Positions 24,061-35,539 of a stretch of 48,902 nt of DNA are shown here, piece by piece. Position numbers and translations under genes: made by a program. Source of the stretch: Acanthaster planci (lineage: Eukaryota; Echinodermata; Asteroidea; Valvatida; Acanthasteridae); NCBI RefSeq assembly GCF_001949145.1, contig NW_019091441.1, positions 29,982 to 78,883 on the forward strand, given 5' to 3'. Position 1 is the stretch's first letter. Each line of letters begins with the position of its first letter. The notes under the pieces are model-generated. The model ran no database searches. It had not been told where the DNA came from and worked only from the letters and a program-made list of their open reading frames with translations.

Positions 24061-24117
24061 AATACGGGCGATTCACAGTAGTGCGCCTCCAAGAGTTTGC
24101 AAAGCGTTGACCAGTTA
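24061..24117 (+). mobile_element. single arm of the 10432 MITE family
   Basis: AATACGGGCGATTCACAGTA, GTGCGCCTCCAAGAGTTTGC and AAAGCGTTGACCAGTTAT match the left arm of the 176-bp MITE with a handful of substitutions. The opposite arm is missing, so this is a truncated or deleted copy. Confidence 0.75.
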
Positions 24118-27100
24118 TTATAGAATGATTTTTAGTGACAATGGATAAAATGAACAATACTCAGTTTAGAGATGGGATGAAAGCTCTAGGCAACTATTCC
24201 AGAGAAAACCAACGGAATAAGGTAGAGACTGAAAATCCAATCCAGATGCTGAGCTTAACGGATTTCGAACCTCGGGATTCGAGTATATTAGCGAGAAAAA
24301 ATGATATAAAGAACATGTTTGGTCATATATTTAACCTATGTCACCTCTTCCAGGCAACTTAAATGATTTGAAGAAAGCAAACACAAACAAATGGCAAAGA
24401 GAACAAACATAAAGGATGTTGTATAAAAGAGACGTTGGACGCTAGTTTTGATTTTGAGAGAATCCATGGTACTTTCGGTAGAGAGGTAATAATGTAGAGA
24501 GATAATGTTGAACATGTAGTGACAAAACATTAAAATGAAGTATTCAATTTCTTTTGCTATTGTTATGAGCATAATAAAAAAAAAGAAAATGAAGGAAATT
24601 TAACCACGTGAGCGTTTGTGTTGCCACACTGCACTCCATGCAACGATGTACCCCACTTTGTGCCAATGTATCTGGTATCTTGTTTCATTTATTAGGACTG
24701 ACTGGGCCTTCAAGTATTCGGCGATAAGTGAAACCATATTAATTTGCATCACTTATTAAGCACTAAACCAATAGCATCGAATAGCTACTTTTAGAAAGAA
24801 GACGTCCTCTGATATTTATGAGAGAACTTGATCCCTACAGAACATCAGTCCATATATGGGAAAGTTCGAATGCATCTACGCTCAGCAACGGGCCTTTGGT
24901 GCGCTGGAAATTTCTCATCGATTGTGAATATACGGAGTGACTGTGACCTATCAGAAGTACGAGTTATTTGGAACGATCTCTATCGAATGATGTCATTGTG
25001 ACGTCATTTTAACAAACATATTTCATCGATGGTCTATAAGATAAATGTGCCAAACGTCGACCTCAGCAGATTGTAAGGTTGACATTTAGACAGAACGATC
25101 ACGGGCAATTCTTAGGGGGTTTCTTATACGTAATATCGCAAGACAGGTCAAGGATTGCGGTCGTGGAACTTTACCATATCCTTTGACAGTCTGCAGTCCT
25201 TCATGGATGACATTGTGGTGGTGTTAACCTGTTGGTTCTGTACGTATAGGCTAATTTGTAAGAAATTAAAAGTTGTTTACACAGAAACTTCACACACGTT
25301 CCTTGCAGAATATTTTCTGTAAAATAGTAATGCTAAGTATAGTTAGTGAAATGGAAGATGTGAGCCCAATTTTAAAAAATGCAGTTATAAGTTTTGATTA
25401 AGTCCGTTTAGACAGAGACAGTTACCTATACATGATAATCAAGCCTGCTGAGAAACTTTCATAAAACGTCATACAGTAAATATGGTTTTTAATTATTCTT
25501 AACTAAATCCGTGTGAGTATTATTGATTGCGAACAATCAGGTATTCAAATTTCTCATCTTAAAACGTCTTTTTTCTCGAAAATTACCCTAAGCTGTACTG
25601 CTTGAACTTAAAGCATTAATATGGACGTACATATGGTTTCTTTCTTTTTCTTTTTAAATAGTGCCATTTTTGTTTTATTTTTAGTTTCTGTGTGCATTTT
25701 AATTAAAAGGCAGACACCGTATATGTGTGAAGGCTAATCTTACCTGCTTAATGTCTGAAGCGTTACACGATTTGATCAAATAGACCTGTCCAGTATATAT
25801 AGATTTACCTACGGAAATTAGATTCTTCTGCCTTAAACTGTAATATTTACGGGCCCGTTAGAAGTATCTGTCCAAATGAGTGGTATAGATAAGATTTGTT
25901 ATGTGCTGTAATTACGTGTAAGACAATCCAGTACATTGCCAGTCCTACACAACTACGTGATCTGAGAAAGTGCACAACTATATTGATTTTTGACCATCGG
26001 TCGAAGATTTCAGGGTGCATTCTCTCGGGTGCTATCATGTGGAATAAATACTTGACGCAGGAAGTCTCTGCCTCTAAAAAGACGTTGAAAGAGTGGCCCA
26101 CAGACTGGAACAGGACATTATTTATTCATGGCATACCACGAGCAAAGTAACTTAACCCGAATCGCCTGTGCTATATCCATGTCATTTTTGACCGTGGACG
26201 GGAACGTGAAGTCCATTCAGCTTTTTCTGAGAGTAGATGTGCGCACAGCTTCTCATATGGTACTACAACCAACACTGGCCTATTAGTTAGAATGATGATC
26301 GTCAGCTCTTTTATTTGCTGTAAAGTCTTGAAAGACAGACACATAGAGCGGCCATAACTGGGTAAGTGGACTTCTTCGTAATTATCAAGCGGAGGCCTAC
26401 GCATTTATCGGATCACAAGGAAAGCTAAATAATTGGGGCATATAGTTTGACTCGCTGGCACATGCTGGAACCATTTGCTTGTTTACATGTGCACACAACT
26501 TCTGTGTACAAATGCATTGAAGAAGTGGAAGGTTTGTTGGGTTACTCATTTCAGAACATTGCAATAACAAATGAACACAAATCCCGATGACCCCCGCACC
26601 TACTCCGTGCATGGCCAACGTACTGAGTCGGTTCCGTAGCAGCACGAGGCTTTTCATTGTGATAAGTTGTAAATATTATGGGTCTTTGGCCATGATCAGC
26701 CGAAAACGGGTTGACCCCGGCTTTGTCTCAACTCTGTAGCAGGTTTACTGAAAGTCCATTTCACTCAATATTTCCTTGGTAACTGAATGCTAACGACTCT
26801 ATATTGTTTGTAAAAAATGTCCGAGCAGTGCAACGAAATACATGTATACCAATATGTTTGGTCTTCTGTTAAACTGCGGTATCATGCCTTCGTAATATGG
26901 ACCTATCTGAAGGTGTATTTTGAAATTTAGACTTCATGAAACGCTGATTTATGTATCATGGAGAACATGTCAAAGGAGAGAGGGTTTCGTTGACGCGGGA
27001 AAAGGGACACCTGTACGCGCAATTGTACGCACCTGTACTGACATCATGTCTCATCGTGTAATAATATACGTGTCACTGAGCAACGGAGAATAAAGAGGTT

Positions 27101-27895
27101 GGTGGTCAATAATTAACACACTACGTACTGTAAGTGGCATATTAGAAGCCAATCATGCCAGCTTCAGGATTTTTTTATGCTTTAGTGTGCAACACATCAA
27201 ATAGCTCAGCACCTAGCTGTATTAAACCTGAGACAGGAAAAAATGCAACTTGTTGATGTGCAATCTTGTGAATATGGGAGAACCGTAAAGTCAGTAGCTG
27301 CCATGACAGCGTTATTCCTCCCGTTTCCGACATTTCCTAGATTGTCTGATAGTTTGATAGTTTTCAAACCTCTTTCGTTTATTATCAGTTGTTTCGTTGA
27401 TGATCGTCGATGTCTGCAATTCTATTTGCCACTTTGTTTGTAATTTATTTTCATTGAACTGTTTGTGGTATAGAATACTTATTGCCATGGGGGTCGCTGG
27501 GAGAGGACAAGGGGGTGCATGTTCCATCCAGACACAAAAAAATAGAAAGAAAGGGAACAAGGACATGATAAAGCTAAATAAACGAAGAAGGAAAGGAGAA
27601 AAGGGAATGACATTGACCCCATCCAACGTAAATCGTTTGTCAGTTTGCTGCTGACGAGTGCTTTGCCTCTTTGAAAAATCACGGCTACGACCATGGTTTT
27701 CGCCACTTTTGCGCAACGTTTGAAGACGCTGCTTACAAAGTTAAGAGACAGGCGCGTGCTGTATCTAAAAGAGAGTCCCTGATGCATCGTTTTTGTTACA
27801 CAATTGTGTGGGGATACACCTTGTGCTTCAGTCTTATGGGAAAATAGTTTTATTGCCAGTCTTGAGGGGACTAGCTTCACGCTTCGTGGACGCAT
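24118..27895. other. intergenic, no gene seen
   Basis: No supportable exon was found. A purine-rich block (AGAAAG, GGGAA, GAAGG) lies at about 27540-27610, and a similar one at about 35755-35845. The open frames are short and overlap each other on opposite strands. Confidence 0.4.
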
Positions 27896-27978
27896 CCTTT
27901 GTTGAAATGTCGGACCTCCCTTAAAAAAAACCTACAGCGTCATTATTATAGCCTTCATTCAAGTCGTATTTTCCCCGG
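27896..27978 (+). repeat. dispersed repeat fragment, related to 1684-1770
   Basis: It shares TGTTGAAATGTCGGAC, TCCCTT, TTATTATA and CCTTCATTCAAGTCG with 1684-1770 in the same order. The ends are undefined. Confidence 0.6.
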
Positions 27979-30900
27979 TGTGTTGTGTAAAAAAAAATAA
28001 AAAATAAAAAATCGCGTCCCGGATATCATCACTGACCGCTTTAGTAATTAACCCTACATAGCTACATGTTTTAATCACCCAAATTAGTTTTTTTTAATGT
28101 TCTGGTAATCTTCTGGTAACCATACCGTATGTGGATTTATAAGTGTGACTGAAGTATTTTACAGATTTGTATAAGCTCCCATTGACATGGTTTCTTACAT
28201 ATTGCCTGTGAGTAAATTTACATGTATGTGTAGCACATGCGGGAAAAATAAGTATTCTGTCCTGACTTACGCTATAGTGTGTATGTAGTAAACTGGGTCG
28301 AACAGTAAGACATGCATTTACTATCTGGTGTTGAAGCAGATGTAGAGCTCTGTTTTTATTCTTGAAACACAAGTCAGTTGAAGCTTTTGAACTTTAGAAT
28401 TGACGAAAAGAATGTATAGAAGGGAAATGGGAATGATAAAGAAGCTACATGTATTCGGCCATGTCTTGTATTCAAACGGTCATTTCTTTTGGCAACTAAC
28501 ATAACTGGAAGAAAGCAAAGAAATACAAATAATGAAGCCCATAAACAAGCAACCCCCCCAAAAAAAAAACAAGCAACATAGACATAAAAGAAAACCTGAT
28601 GCAAACGAATTTTTTTTACGAGAGTGGAGAGCTGGCGTGAAAATTTAACTCCATATTGGACAAGTTGAAGTTTGTTCCCTTTGGTTGTCAACTAAAACGC
28701 TAATTAAAAGGTGTTTAGTTAAAAGTTTCAAATGCTTTATTTACAGTTGACATAGGCCTATTTAGCTTTCACCCTAAATAAAAACTCATCCTGCTTGAGT
28801 TTGGTGACAAGTGTAAAACGTATAACAAACTGCAGTTTCCATGAAGATTTCAGGCCAGTAAAAACTCAAGCCAGTTTCAGGTCTAAAAGTCTCTGCGCAG
28901 AACTGCTGGCTTGTATTTTTGAACAACATGCACAAAATGAGGCCCTCCGAACGGCGTGTCGGCATTATTTTTTTTTTAAGCGATGGGCTTCAGAATTGTA
29001 TAGGCCTATAAGGGTGATCATCTTGGATCGAAATATCTTCCAAAATCATAGTTAAAGGTTAATCCACTAACAATTAATAGAAAATGAAAAGATGAGGAAA
29101 TTAAACTCTTATTTGATGCTTGTCTCCACACCTGAGCAGCTTGTACGTTTGATGTTGGTGTGGGCAGTGGCGTAAATTTGTGCCGGGATTTGGGGGATGA
29201 GGGGTTGGGGACGGGGGGATGACTTGCCCCACGATGGAAATTTGAAAAGCAGCCAGATAACACCAGATCAGTGGCTGACACTCTCACTTTACGAATATGG
29301 CATCCTCTTGGCTAAACTTATATGGAAAGGTGTTCTTATGTCAGTTCTTGCCTGTCCTGTATGATAACAAGCACAGGAGACACGTGCGGAATATGTATTT
29401 TTCCATACAATGTATCCACGTATCGAAGGCGGTGATATATAGACGCCCATTGATTGGTCACGATATGCAGATTAGTTGCCTGATGTTGAAGGTCTTGTGC
29501 TTAATCAGTCAGCTGAATTTGCGTAGCAAACGTCTAATCCAAACGTAGACGATGCTGAAAAGTGTTTGCAAAATTGAATGTTTTAACCACTTTATACCAA
29601 CCTCCCTTAGGCCTATGCACATTTTAAAGCACACTCACTTTATGTTTTTTTTTGGGGGGGGTTGAAATATCGATAGGCCTATAGTATTGCAAACAGTGGT
29701 GCAACTACAGGAGAGACACGCGGCACTTGCCGCTTCCCCCCACCCCGAGGGAATTTTCTAACCCTGTGCACCCTTGCCCTATTCAAATTTTGGAATGTAC
29801 ACAATCTCTGCACAAGTCGCAGATCATTTGCTTGGCAGTGCTCCCTTGAAGAATGTAGGCACTTCTTAGTTCCCCTCAGATATTCCACTTTACAAATGAC
29901 GTCACTAATTGTAAAATGAAGGTCGAATTTTTGGTGCAATTTGATAGTAAAAATGTGGCGGGTGGGCCGTTGCCAGTTGTTTTGCCCGGCAGTTTGCGTG
30001 CAGATTTTTAATTCTTAATGATTTTTTTTATGAAATCATTAAAAATTCAAGATTTGTTTGTGAGGTTATAAGCAGTGTAATTAGCTTTCAGTGAATTATT
30101 TACTCCAACATGACCGAAAATTGTCCAACTCAAGTTTCCATTCTGTTAATATTCTCCATCTTGAACTCACGTCAGTCTTGGGGTTTTAGCGTGACAGATT
30201 GGTGTCTATATGGTTCTGCGTTCTGTTTCATTCAGTAATGAATGCACAGGGTGTGAACGCGTTTATATACTTTCTGACAAAAATAATGCAAGGTTTGCTA
30301 CCTATTCCTATAATCGAGTGCATCCCAGTAACGGGAAAGATGAAGATTGTCGGTACGTGACTAATCCGTAATACATTCCAAAAATAATGCAAAACTGTCA
30401 GTGGACGTAGTTTCTATTGGGAACTGCTGACAGGTATTGGCAGAGGCTACTTGGAGTGGTATTTGCCTAACCACACCAAGACGAAAGGGTATTCAGTAAA
30501 TAAACAGAGAAAGCTCTGAGGAATTGCTGTCCACAACCAAAAACGTGCATATGCACGTTCCCACCAAGGGTGGATCCAAGGGAGGTCCAACGGGGTCCAT
30601 GCCCCCCCCCAAAAAAATGAACAACAAAGAAAGGCGAAGATAATATGCTGTATTTCCTTCCCTTTATTCCGAAAGCCAGTAAAAGCACCAAAATGTAGCT
30701 TTAATCCTCAGAAATTCAGTACAAGGTTATATTTAAGATAAAATGGTCCCGAACAAACTTCGTCCCACATAACGAACTTTGTATCGAGAATTTATCCCAA
30801 AAATTGCCGGTTAAGGCTACAGCAGCTGGAAAGTATAAACTGTAAGCTTCAGCAATAACTTCACAACTAAAACGTTTATTTGGGTTTACAATTGAGGGTG

Positions 30901-31094
30901 AGAACTCGAATAAAAAATCCTACACATGGTTGCAGTTAAAGTTTAGAGTCTCAAACCATTCATTAGTTTGTTTGATACCTTCTTCATAATGTCTTTGTAT
31001 AGCAAATTGTTCGTAAAATGTAGCTTTTCTAATGTGTTATGTAACCATATTTATTCATGAGATCCATCTCATTAGTTTTTCTATTGTCCAACAG
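27979..31094. other. region upstream of the receptor gene, no coding exon seen
   Basis: CnAn junctions lie at 28553-28569 and 30602-30617, and the reverse form (T9G8) at 29645-29661. AGTGGCG and AGTGGTGCAACTA phrases next to G/C runs (near 29165 and 29695) look like decayed ends of GGCGTATCCAG-type MITEs. Promoter and 5' UTR exons of the receptor may lie here but cannot be picked out. Confidence 0.4.
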
Positions 31095-31164
31095 ATATAT
31101 ATGCATCAGGAGTTGAGGAATAGCAGTTACGCGCTACTGGAGTTGGTAAGACGTTCAAGGAACT
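31095..31164 (+). other. possible 5' UTR segment of the receptor gene
   Basis: TTTTTCTATTGTCCAACAG ending at 31094 is a reasonable acceptor, so the leader may be spliced from an upstream non-coding exon. An out-of-frame ATG at 31101 would begin a short upstream frame running past the receptor start. An in-frame TAA at 31147-31149 closes the receptor frame upstream. Confidence 0.35.
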
Positions 31165-32206
31165 ATGGAGGCGGTAGTACATGTTACCTCGGAACGAGTG
31201 AACGAAGATGGTTCATTGTTGGCGGTAGGATATTACACTGATATAAGCACAGACGTAACATGGGATGGAAATACTGCAACTGAACATCTATTACTGAACG
31301 AATGGAATGGTACAGTCACATCTGCAACGAATGCTCCAGAAGGAGATACTGATGTTACACGGGTGTTACTTGCAAGTGTAGCCTTGTTGATCATTAATTT
31401 GGCAGTTATAATTGGAAACATTCTGGTATTACTGGCTGTCTATTGTGAACGAGCTCTTCGCACAGTTACTAATTATTTCATTGTCAATTTAGCGATAGCT
31501 GATCTACTTCTTGGAGCCCTAGTACTGCCGTTCTCGGGTGCCTTCGAAGTTATACACTATTGGCCTTTTGGAGGAACCTTTTGCGATATTTGGGCAGCTG
31601 TGGATGTTTTGTGTTGCACTGCATCAATAAATAGTTTGTGCTGTATTAGTGTTGACCGCTATATCGGAGTTACTAAACCTTTAAAGCATCGACTAATAAT
31701 GACTCCAAGACGGGCTGTGATGATAAATATTTTCGTGTGGTTCATATCCTTTGGAATTGCTGTCGGACCGCTGTTTGGATGGAGACCCGTAAAAACATCC
31801 GAAATGGAGTGTCCACTGTCTGATTCCATCGGATACGTTTTCTTCTCTGTTGCAGGATCATTTTACATTCCGTCAGCTATCATACTTATTCTATATTTTC
31901 GAATTTACCGGGCAGTATCACGGGAAACCAAAAGTATACAAGACAGGTCTCGACAACGACACGGCAACACTGAAAATGGGCGTGCTGGACATGCCATTCT
32001 CCGTATTCATGTTGGTAATAAACGGTTCTCTGACAAAAATTACAACCGAAGGGAAGAGAGTATGTCTTCAGGTTCGTCAAGATCCAGGAATATGTCGCAT
32101 AGAACTGCTACTTTCAACAGAGAAAAAAAGGTAGCAAAGACGCTTGGAATTGTTGTTGGTGTCTTCATCATTTGCTGGCTGCCATTTTTCTTTTTACTAC
32201 CACTAA
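31165..32206 (+). CDS. alpha1-adrenergic-like receptor, exon 1 (TM1-TM6)
   Basis: This exon encodes residues 1-347 and the first base of codon 348 of a G-protein-coupled receptor expected at the plasma membrane, probably a Gq-coupled catecholamine receptor. The start ATG is the only Met before TM1, has A at -3 and G at +4, and follows an in-frame stop. A glycosylation sequon NGT is at N48. Landmarks are N85 (TM1), D113 (TM2), C140, the amine-binding D147 and DRY at 164-166 (TM3), C216 as the likely disulphide partner of C140, S228 and S232 and P236 (TM5), and CWLP at 337-340 followed by FF (TM6). FCDIWAAVDVLCCTAS and AKTLGIVVG are close to vertebrate alpha1 receptors. Intracellular loop 3 is short, about 67 residues. 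The exon ends at the donor GTAAGT (32207). An octopamine receptor of the alpha type is the main alternative. Confidence 0.93.
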
Positions 32207-34700
32207 GTAAGTACATCAAACTTCAAGAGAATTTATTGAGATATGTAAAGTTACATGAAGCTTAAGGTATCGATTCTTTATGATAAAATGCATGCAACAA
32301 TTAAATCAGCATGCGTGCTTTCTCTTTTATCATCTTTGTGAACATAATTATCGCTTCCTCCAGTAGTGACTGAATTTATTTACGGCAATGGAGATGGCAT
32401 GGCCCTGATAACTCTATTTTGTATTATTTCACATTGCCTGGATGTAATTTTACACATCCCCCCTCCACCGTTTCCTCTCCGAGCGGAACAAAAGAGGGCG
32501 TGTTTTTAAAAGAATTGACTGTCTTTTGGTACCAACCGCATAAACACATTGACCACCAGTCTTGCGCGTATTATCGTGATTTTAAAAAGCGTGGACAAGC
32601 GGTTGGCGAACGATGGATGGCAGCGCGTTCAGTGCGAATTGCGCGTGACACACTAAGATTGCACGTATTCGTTTACGTATGCCTTGAAAAGACGCTTCCT
32701 TTACTCTTTTGTGCTGTTATCTGTAATCTGTTCTTTTCAAATGTTGCATCCTCATTGTTTCGAATCTGCATGGGCCAGATAAAGTAAACAAAGATTTTTT
32801 CACAATCAGACATGGCTTTATAGCATTTTATAACTGGAATTCTTCAACTGTGTGTTAATTCCCTATGCCGAGGGGTGAATTTGCCCACACTTTTGGATTT
32901 AGTCGCAAGTGCCGTCTTGGTCAAAGATTATACATGTAAAGCGCCGCGTAGCGGCGCATGATTGGTAATTCGGCCATAAAGGTGTTATCACGGGTGGGCG
33001 CCATTCGAGTGTGAACGTGCGTGCCCGTCGCGGCGCCTACGCCTGCGTATTAACATGCACTGCGCAGGCGTAGTCCAACCGAAATGGCGCCTATGTGATA
33101 ACAACGTGTAACGCGCATTCACGGTGAAGTTCCCCATCTTGCGTCGCTACGCGGTGCTATACGATCTTTGGTCTCGGCTACGGTACCCTGCCGTTTTGAA
33201 TAGGAGCTGCCCGTCTATGGGTTTATATGTCTGTGGTACCAACTCACCGCATAGGCGGGCAAGTTTATGTGCCTTTGACGCGGAGCACGCTGAGTAGGCC
33301 TAAGCGTAACAAATTTATTCCGAAACGTGTAGTCCTAATTGTCTTTGGGTACGCGCAGTGTAATCATCTGTCTGTCTGTCTGTCTTTCGCCGATTGGGGG
33401 TGCACTTCAGCTCAGGGCGGATAGTACGTGCTTGAGCATGAGAGTGAGGTTGCCTGATGTTCAGTGACAGTCCCATGAAATCAAGTTGCATGTCACATTA
33501 TTGATTTAGGGCTGGAAACCTCCATCAACATAGGCCCGAACAAAAGACAGATTGCAAGTTTTGGAATTTTTTTATTACTTGAAATCCCTGCGTCGGTCTA
33601 ATGTATACATTTGCAACACAGTTATTTTCCACATTATCCACTTTGAAACTAGGGCTTTGCTCAGAAATCTGAACGCGTACATGTAAAGTGTACTCAATGC
33701 GAGTATGTTTGTTTCCGTCCTTGTATTACCAGAGCATGCATCAGTCTATTTCCGTCCGTCTCAGATCTTTCTTTTCAATAAAGGTTTTCGTTTATGTTCG
33801 CAAATCCAGCGAAACATGGTTTATTTCTGAATTCCGTGTTACCAAAATCAAGAACACCTACTTTTTGGTCTTTGATACATTTTTAGGGCATGTTATTTTG
33901 AACCAACGCAATGAAGCCGCGATGAATTGTTTTGAGTTGATGTTTCCACCAGAAGTAGGCCTATTTATCTATTGTCACTGCGCCGAAACATTCAGTGGGT
34001 TATTAGTCAGAAGTGAATGGTGTGGAATCAAATTACTCATTACTCATAATTACTTTATATCTGACTTTCAAAGGGACTGAGGAATTTTCCAATACCACAT
34101 TCTGAGTAAAATATCCATCTCGGTGACGTGTAAAGACACACCGGTAACTACGTGAGCTATTTTCACAATTTGCAATATTCTCGGTGGGCTCTGTCAATAC
34201 GAAGTCTGGTATGCATTAAAATTGTCATGACGAAGAATGGGTTCGGTTGTAATTCGTCAGAGTTCTTTTGGGACTTTAAATGAGTAAGAATTACTGGCAC
34301 TCAACTAAACTTAAATCGTGGGCAGAGGTAGTTCAACCATTTGCACGCGTCTGTGGAGCGGTGTTGTGTGGAAATAGGCGAGACAGTGCATAGTATCTTA
34401 CTATATTACGTTGATGCGGTAGTCAAAACCTGATCATCAGTTCTTTCAATTCTATTCATTATATTCATTGAGCACTTTCTTCAATCTTAATTAAAAATAT
34501 TAACTGGGACCTCTTTTGAGCAAACTGATCCTAACTTTTACCCGAAGTTACCAAATAAGTCAATTAAGACATCCTTTCATACACACCGTGCGTCAAAATA
34601 ATATTGTTCAATATGTGTTTACTTGTCACAGTGTAAAATGCGCGTTGTGTGTCTTCAATATTTGGCCTAAGTATCTCTTCTTTTTTCTCTCATTATGCAG
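32207..34700 (+). other. receptor intron, phase 1, 2494 bp
   Basis: The donor is CTAA|GTAAGTAC. The acceptor is preceded by TTCTTTTTTCTCTCATTATG then CAG|GATCC. The intron falls after the first base of codon 348, just after FFFLLPL at the end of TM6. Splicing yields AGA (Arg) and restores one open frame into TM7. Without splicing the frame would stop at 32263-32265. It contains a GC-rich fold-back element (32937-33166) and otherwise nothing recognised. Open frames inside it lack family features. Confidence 0.92.
32937..33166. mobile_element. GC-rich fold-back element in the receptor intron
   Basis: The outer arms are AAGCGCCGCGTAGCGGCGCA on the left and, reverse-complemented, TAGCACCGCGTAGCGACGCA on the right. 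Inside them GGTGTTATCAC and GTGATAACAACG pair, then GGCGCCATT and AATGGCGCC. In the centre CTACGCCTGCG and CGCAGGCGTAG pair around a short loop. The nested pairing and sharp CpG contrast with the flanks mark a MITE-like insertion of about 230 bases. No coding capacity is seen. CpG density could make it a methylation or regulatory site within the gene. Confidence 0.7.
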
Positions 34701-35539
34701 GATCCGTTTGCCGAAGTTGCAAGCTGCCAGACGTTGTTTTCACCTTCTTCTTTTGGCTTGGCTACTGTAACAGCTTTGTCAATCCAGTTATATACGGCAT
34801 GTCTAACCACACCTTTCGCAAAGCTTTCCGGAAGATTATCACGTGTTGGTATTGTAAGGACCATCGGAGGTCAAGGAGGACATTCGGCTCAAGACGTTCC
34901 TCCAATGTGTCTCGTCTTACTTCCAGCACACCAATGTCCAGTCCAATGATAATGAGCCGAGGTAAACGATTTACAGCAAACACCCCACGCAATGCGTTAA
35001 TATTTCGCAGAAAGTCTACATCATCGAGAAAATGTTTACAGCAGACAAGTGACAAACAGCATCAAATCCAGGAGGTAGGCCTACAGACATCCAATGCAGA
35101 GGTTAACCAGTTCAACGGAAACAAAATCCTATGTGATCAGCCACTTACAAATGAAAGTCACAGAATGTCAACTTTTGATATAGAATCAACTTACGGTGAT
35201 ACTAGAAGTCTTAGAGCATATGAGCAAAGTAAACCTCAGGATACCAGTCACACAAAACACTTTCCTGATAAAAGACATTGTCGAGGAAATAGCAGGCATA
35301 GCATGTCTGATAATAGCAATAATATTTTTGATGACTTTTATGAGCCAGTTGCAAATTCATTTTCCCATTGTGAGCAATCTCTGTTTTCCAGGACGGACGC
35401 GATTAAAAGTCAACAGTCATTAGATCCTTCAGTTTGTTGTTCAGGTATCTCCAAGCTGAACACAACGGTGAACTTCAAGCAAATTACAGAGGCAGAATTA
35501 TCAAGTAGCATATATGATTCCAGAGAGACGTCCGTTTGA
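34701..35539 (+). CDS. alpha1-adrenergic-like receptor, exon 2 (TM7 and C-tail)
   Basis: This exon encodes residues 348-626 and the stop TGA at 35537-35539. TM7 contains FWLGYCNSFVNPVIY, with W366, Y369 and NPxxY at 375-379, as in alpha1 receptors. Helix 8 is followed by CWYC (C396, C399), likely palmitoylation sites. The cytoplasmic tail of about 245 residues is basic and Ser/Thr-rich near the membrane (RRSRRTFGSRRSS), then polar and apparently disordered. That is longer than most vertebrate alpha1 tails. The protein ends SRETSV, a class I PDZ ligand (T-x-V) resembling the RETDI ending of mammalian alpha1D receptors. No poly(A) signal is obvious within 1 kb downstream. Further 3' UTR exons cannot be excluded. 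Confidence 0.92.

Noticed and set aside
31032-31241. 69-residue frame overlapping the receptor start
   Set aside because: It is out of frame with the receptor and has no motif. At most it contains an upstream ATG in the leader.
32207-32265. Receptor ending at the unspliced stop 59 bases past the donor
   Set aside because: That would lack TM7. A perfect GTAAGT donor, a strong acceptor and a phase-matched TM7 exon show that it is intron.
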